A stretch of DNA of 8,840 nucleotides from an uncultured Ruminococcus sp. (lineage in GTDB: Bacteria; Bacillota; Clostridia; Oscillospirales; Acutalibacteraceae). The position numbers and the translations under genes were made by a program. The notes under the pieces are model-generated. The model was not told the origin of the DNA. It was given only the letters and a program-made list of their open reading frames with translations, and searched no databases. The stretch is from NCBI GenBank assembly GCA_902766585.1, contig CACXDV010000002.1, forward strand, positions 1 through 8,840, written 5' to 3'. This document shows, piece after piece, positions 5,929-8,840 of the stretch; the first letter of the stretch is position 1; each line of letters opens with the position of its first letter.

Positions 5929-6465
5929 ATGCAGAATATATGGCATGATATGGATTCATCAAGAATTACGGCAGAGGATTTCATGTGTGTTATCGAGATC
6001 CCGGAGGGCAGCAAGGCAAAGTATGAGCTTGATAAGCAGAGCGGTCTTTTAAAGCTTGACCGTATACTTTACACCTCGACACACTATCCCGCAAACTATG
6101 GTTTTATTCCCCGTACATATGCAGACGACCTTGATCCGCTTGATGTTCTTGTTCTTTGCTCTGAAAAGATCTATCCGCTTACACTGGTAGAGTGTTATCC
6201 TATCGGTTATATCACCATGCTTGATAACGGAAGAAATGACTATAAGATAATCGCTATTCCGTTTAACGATCCTACATATAACACCTATACGGACATTGCC
6301 GAGATACCGAAGCATATTTTCGATGAAATGACTCATTTCTTCTCAGTATATAAGGCGCTTGAGAATAAGGAGACTGTTGTTGACGAGGTAAGAGGACGTG
6401 ATGAGGCAATAGAGATAATACAGCAGTCAATTGACAGCTATAAGGAAAAATTCAGCACTAAATGA
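5929..6465 (+). CDS. ppa: Inorganic pyrophosphatase, family I
   Basis: It hydrolyses cytoplasmic pyrophosphate to two phosphates with Mg ions, drawing biosynthetic reactions forward. The 178-residue protein has the family I active site in order: E23 in VIEIPEGS, K31 and E33 in KYELDK, R45 in LDRIL, Y57 in YPANYGFI, then the DLDPLDVLV core with D67, D69 and D72, followed by D99, D104 and K106 in TMLDNGRNDYKIIAIP, and Y141-K142 in HFFSVYKALE. These correspond to the E. coli residues known to bind metal and pyrophosphate. The family signature usually has G, S, N or D after the first Asp; here it is Leu (D-L-D-P), a minor departure that keeps all acids. AAAGGAG nine bases before the ATG supports the start. 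The next gene follows after 25 bases with no terminator, so the two are probably co-transcribed. Confidence 0.97.
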   Translation: MQNIWHDMDSSRITAEDFMCVIEIPEGSKAKYELDKQSGLLKLDRILYTSTHYPANYGFIPRTYADDLDPLDVLVLCSEKIYPLTLVECYPIGYITMLDNGRNDYKIIAIPFNDPTYNTYTDIAEIPKHIFDEMTHFFSVYKALENKETVVDEVRGRDEAIEIIQQSIDSYKEKFSTK

Positions 6466-6490
6466 GGCTTTTTGAAAGGGAAAAGGAATA

Positions 6491-7534
6491 ATGAATAAAA
6501 AAACAGACAATGAAAAGACCGGGGCTGAGGTAAAGAAGGGAGCATCATCTGAGAAGAAAGCAGTACCGCCGAAAAAGAAGAAAAAAAAGCTTTTGCGTAC
6601 ACCCTCGCATATGATCAGAATAACGATGATATGGGTATATGTACTGATAATATTTATGATGACATCCCCATTCATAACCGCAAGCTTTTACATTACCGAG
6701 GATCTGAATATAACCACGAACAGGTCAGAGGCTTATCTTTTCTATTCAACTCAGGAGGAAGTTGATACTTCTGCAAAGAATATGCAGAAGGCGCTTGATG
6801 GACTTAAAGACAAGCCTGTTGAGGCGGATGAGCTTGATGAATATCAGGAGGAGGTATTATCTGTTCCGACAGCGCGTTATGACTGGCAGTATCATCCTGA
6901 TGAGGGCGTAGATGCCAAGGAGCTTATCAGTCTTATTGAGGAAGGCAGAAATGTTGACAGAAGGCTTTATACCGATGAATCTGTAAAGGCTCTGAATCAG
7001 GCGATGCTTGAGGCTCAGAAGACGCTTTGTGCAACGGTTACGATCACGCGCTCAGAGCTTGAGCTGATGTTCGACGGAAATGTCAACGGAGCCGATAACG
7101 GTGAGATCGGCGGTCTTGTTACCAGTGTACTTCTTATCTATATGCTTGTATTCCTTCCTGTCATCGGATTTTTCATTACCGTATTCAATAAAAAAGGTCA
7201 TACAAAGAATGTTTACGGTCTTATCTGTTCGGTCGGCTGTTTAAGCATAATAATGCTTATGGTATATCCCTTTGTAGCTTTAGGGGCTGTATTTACAATA
7301 GTAGCATATATTATTCTGTTCTTCCTTACAGGAGCAGGCTTCTATGCAAAGCAGCAGGAGGACTATATTGTTAAGCATCCCGAGCTTGAAACTGAATTTA
7401 CGGAAAAGCATCCGTGGTTTGTAAGGGCGCTGATAAATTATAAGGCTGTTAATATGCCTGTGACCTTGACCGAAAAGGACAAAGCCTATGCTTCTGCTCA
7501 GAATGCAAAAAAGCACGGCAGAAGCCGTAAATAA
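6491..7534 (+). CDS. Four-helix membrane protein with FIVAR-like extracytoplasmic segment, function unknown
   Basis: I cannot name this 347-residue protein. The N-terminus is a Lys-rich cytoplasmic tail (1-38, including KKKKKKK at about 28-33). A membrane helix (about 43-65) leads to an outside domain of about 140 residues, then three closely packed helices (about 208-230, 241-260, 263-286) and a cytoplasmic C-terminal tail ending KKHGRSRK. Within the outside domain, residues 141-180 (LISLIEEGRNVDRRLYTDES and the helix after it, ending LEAQKTL) follow the FIVAR pattern seen in many Firmicute cell-surface proteins: a short helix, a Y-T-x-x-S-x-x-x-L motif, then an Ala-rich helix. FIVAR repeats are usually many and extracellular; a single copy between membrane helices is odd. 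The ribosome site AAGGA (6483-6487) is close to the ATG. It appears to be the second gene of the ppa operon and is closed by the bidirectional terminator. Nothing in the sequence points to transport or catalysis. Confidence 0.85.
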   Translation: MNKKTDNEKTGAEVKKGASSEKKAVPPKKKKKKLLRTPSHMIRITMIWVYVLIIFMMTSPFITASFYITEDLNITTNRSEAYLFYSTQEEVDTSAKNMQKALDGLKDKPVEADELDEYQEEVLSVPTARYDWQYHPDEGVDAKELISLIEEGRNVDRRLYTDESVKALNQAMLEAQKTLCATVTITRSELELMFDGNVNGADNGEIGGLVTSVLLIYMLVFLPVIGFFITVFNKKGHTKNVYGLICSVGCLSIIMLMVYPFVALGAVFTIVAYIILFFLTGAGFYAKQQEDYIVKHPELETEFTEKHPWFVRALINYKAVNMPVTLTEKDKAYASAQNAKKHGRSRK

Positions 7535-7546
7535 TAATACTTGAAT

Positions 7547-7597
7547 AAAAAACTGCTGTACCGTTTTGTGACGATACAGCAGTATTTTTATTTATTT
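7547..7597. terminator. Bidirectional terminator between the membrane-protein gene and the aminotransferase gene
   Basis: ACTGCTGTA (7552-7560) pairs perfectly with TACAGCAGT (7575-7583); CGT/ACG inside can extend the stem after one mismatch. A run ATTTTTATTTATTT follows on the plus strand, and six A (7547-7552) supply the T-run for the minus strand. It ends about 14 bases from the aminotransferase stop. Confidence 0.9.
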
Positions 7598-8840
7598 CAG
7601 ATAAGCTTTTCGAGAGTGGCAAGCTTAACAGCGGTACAGAATACCTCCATAGCGACTTTAAGCTCTTCAAGCGGGGGATATGTGGGAGCAAGACGGATAT
7701 TGCTGTCTTTGGGATCCTTGCCATAGGGATAAGTTGCTCCGGCACCGGTAAGGATAACACCGGCTTCCTTACAAAGAGCAACTACACGCTTTGCACAGCC
7801 TTCATTAACATCAACGCTTACAAAATAACCTCCGTTGGGGTTTGTCCATGAAGCTGCACCGAGACCGGAAAGCTCAGAAGCGAGCATATCTGTAACCATT
7901 TTAAAACGGGGTTCAAGAACTGCTCTGTGCTTCTGCATATGAGCAAGTACGCCGTCCAGATCTTTGAAATAAAGCACATGACGGAGCATATTGATCTTGT
8001 CATAGCCGATAGTCTGGAAGTTATATCTCTTTTTCAGAAGAGCGAGGTTAGCGGGACTTGCTGCGACTGCTGCAACGCCTGCGCCGGGGAAGGTGATCTT
8101 TGAGGTTGAACAGAATTCAAAGATCATGTCCTCATTTCCGTTTTTCTTTGCTTCATCAAAAATATTGAGAAGCTTGTCGGGGGTGCCGTTGATGTCATGG
8201 ATAACATAAGCATTGTCCCACATTATGCGGAAATCCTTTGCAGCAGGTTTGAGAGCTGCAAAACGGCGTACAGTTTCATCAGAATAGGTTATACCCTGGG
8301 GATTTGAATACTTCGGCACACACCAGATACCCTTGATAGAAGCGTCTGAGGATACGAGTTTTTCGACCTCATCCATATCGGGACCGTTTTCGGTCATGGG
8401 TACGTTTATCATTTCAATGCCGAAATACTGTGTAACACCGAAATGTCTGTCATAGCCGGGAACGGGGCAGAGGAATTTTATAGTACCCTGCTGATTCCAG
8501 GGCTTGTCGCCGGCACCCTGTTCCATAAGGCAGGCAATTGTATCAAACATCATATTAAGGCTTGAGTTGCCGCCTACAAAAATATTTTCAGGATCTACAC
8601 CGAGAATATCAGCAAAGATCTTTTTTGCACCATAAATACCATCAAGACAACCATAGTTGCGTACATCTGGGCAATCCTCAGTTTTGAATGAGGTTGAATC
8701 ATTTATCACACCCAGCATATCATTTGAAAGAGAAACCTGTTCTGCACCGGGCTTGCCTCTTGCCATATTAAGGCTAAGACCTTTTTCTTTGTAGGCTGAG
8801 TATTTGTCACTGAGTTTTTTGTACTCCTCTTTGAGCTGGA
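7597..8840 (-). CDS. PLP-dependent aminotransferase, aspartate-type (PF12897-like), 5' end beyond the window
   Basis: The enzyme moves an amino group between an amino acid and a 2-oxo acid using pyridoxal phosphate; aspartate is the likely donor. The frame stays open upstream of the ATG at 8766 to the right edge and reads (from 8838) QLKEEYKKLSDKYSAYKEKG, then LSLNMARGKPGAEQVSLS. This is the conserved start region of the family, so the Met at 8766 is internal and the gene is 5' partial. In-window length is 413 residues; full members are about 420-435, so little is missing. Counting from that Met: NYGCLDG (37-43), VGGNSSLN (64-71), PKYSNPQG (151-158), MWDNAYVIHD (182-191) with D184 and Y187 around the cofactor, CSTSK with the Schiff-base lysine K223 (codon 8098-8100), and R358 in SNIRLAPTYPP for the substrate carboxylate. 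The LNMARGKP and GGNSSLN motifs point to the class described from Corynebacterium glutamicum aspartate aminotransferase rather than classical AspC. Substrate is inferred. Stop is TGA at 7599-7597. Confidence 0.93.
   Translation of the reverse strand, partial: QLKEEYKKLSDKYSAYKEKGLSLNMARGKPGAEQVSLSNDMLGVINDSTSFKTEDCPDVRNYGCLDGIYGAKKIFADILGVDPENIFVGGNSSLNMMFDTIACLMEQGAGDKPWNQQGTIKFLCPVPGYDRHFGVTQYFGIEMINVPMTENGPDMDEVEKLVSSDASIKGIWCVPKYSNPQGITYSDETVRRFAALKPAAKDFRIMWDNAYVIHDINGTPDKLLNIFDEAKKNGNEDMIFEFCSTSKITFPGAGVAAVAASPANLALLKKRYNFQTIGYDKINMLRHVLYFKDLDGVLAHMQKHRAVLEPRFKMVTDMLASELSGLGAASWTNPNGGYFVSVDVNEGCAKRVVALCKEAGVILTGAGATYPYGKDPKDSNIRLAPTYPPLEELKVAMEVFCTAVKLATLEKLI

Noticed and set aside
6581..6588. 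Run of eight A in the poly-lysine tail as a phase-variable switch
   Set aside because: The frame is intact, the run is short and lies within an AAA/AAG lysine tract, and nothing else suggests switching.
8764..8766. ATG at 8766 as the aminotransferase start
   Set aside because: The upstream frame is open to the edge and encodes the family's conserved leader (KEKGLSLNMARGKP), so this Met is internal.

Overview
The window looks like ordinary chromosomal backbone from a low-to-moderate GC Firmicute. It is most likely a Clostridia member of the Ruminococcus/Oscillospiraceae type. This placement is inferred from strong purine-rich Shine-Dalgarno sites, sigma-A promoters with consensus boxes, separate secD and secF genes, an FtsZ with a long Pro/Gln/Asn linker, and the aminotransferase family at the right edge. 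No species can be assigned from the sequence alone. There are no mobile elements, tRNAs, rRNAs or CRISPR arrays, and coding style is uniform throughout.

Layout, left to right: (1) the 3' end of an unidentified gene encoding an acidic DDGG(Y/N) repeat tail (to 131); (2) ftsZ (336-1679) with its own intrinsic terminator; (3) pyrB (1760-2836), an aspartate carbamoyltransferase catalytic chain carrying a C-terminal four-cysteine zinc module of the PyrI type; (4) a shared bidirectional terminator and a convergent small gene on the minus strand (2900-3103) encoding a 67-residue amphipathic protein; (5) a 276-base divergent intergenic region holding two promoters that both match TTGACA-17-TATAAT exactly, one for the small gene and one for secD; (6) secD-secF (3380-5751), overlapping by ATGA and closed by a strong terminator; (7) ppa, a family I inorganic pyrophosphatase (5929-6465), followed after 25 bases by a four-helix membrane protein with a FIVAR-like extracytoplasmic segment (6491-7534), apparently one operon; (8) a second bidirectional terminator and, on the minus strand, a class I-fold aspartate-type aminotransferase whose start lies beyond the right edge (7597-8840).

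The genes serve separate housekeeping roles: division (ftsZ), pyrimidine synthesis (pyrB), Sec-dependent protein export (secDF), pyrophosphate removal (ppa) and amino-acid metabolism. I do not see a multi-gene novel system. The points worth a second look are the PyrB-zinc module fusion, the unidentified small protein behind a perfect consensus promoter, the divergent FtsZ C-terminal peptide, the acidic 15-bp repeat tail upstream of ftsZ, and the unassigned FIVAR-type membrane protein co-transcribed with ppa.
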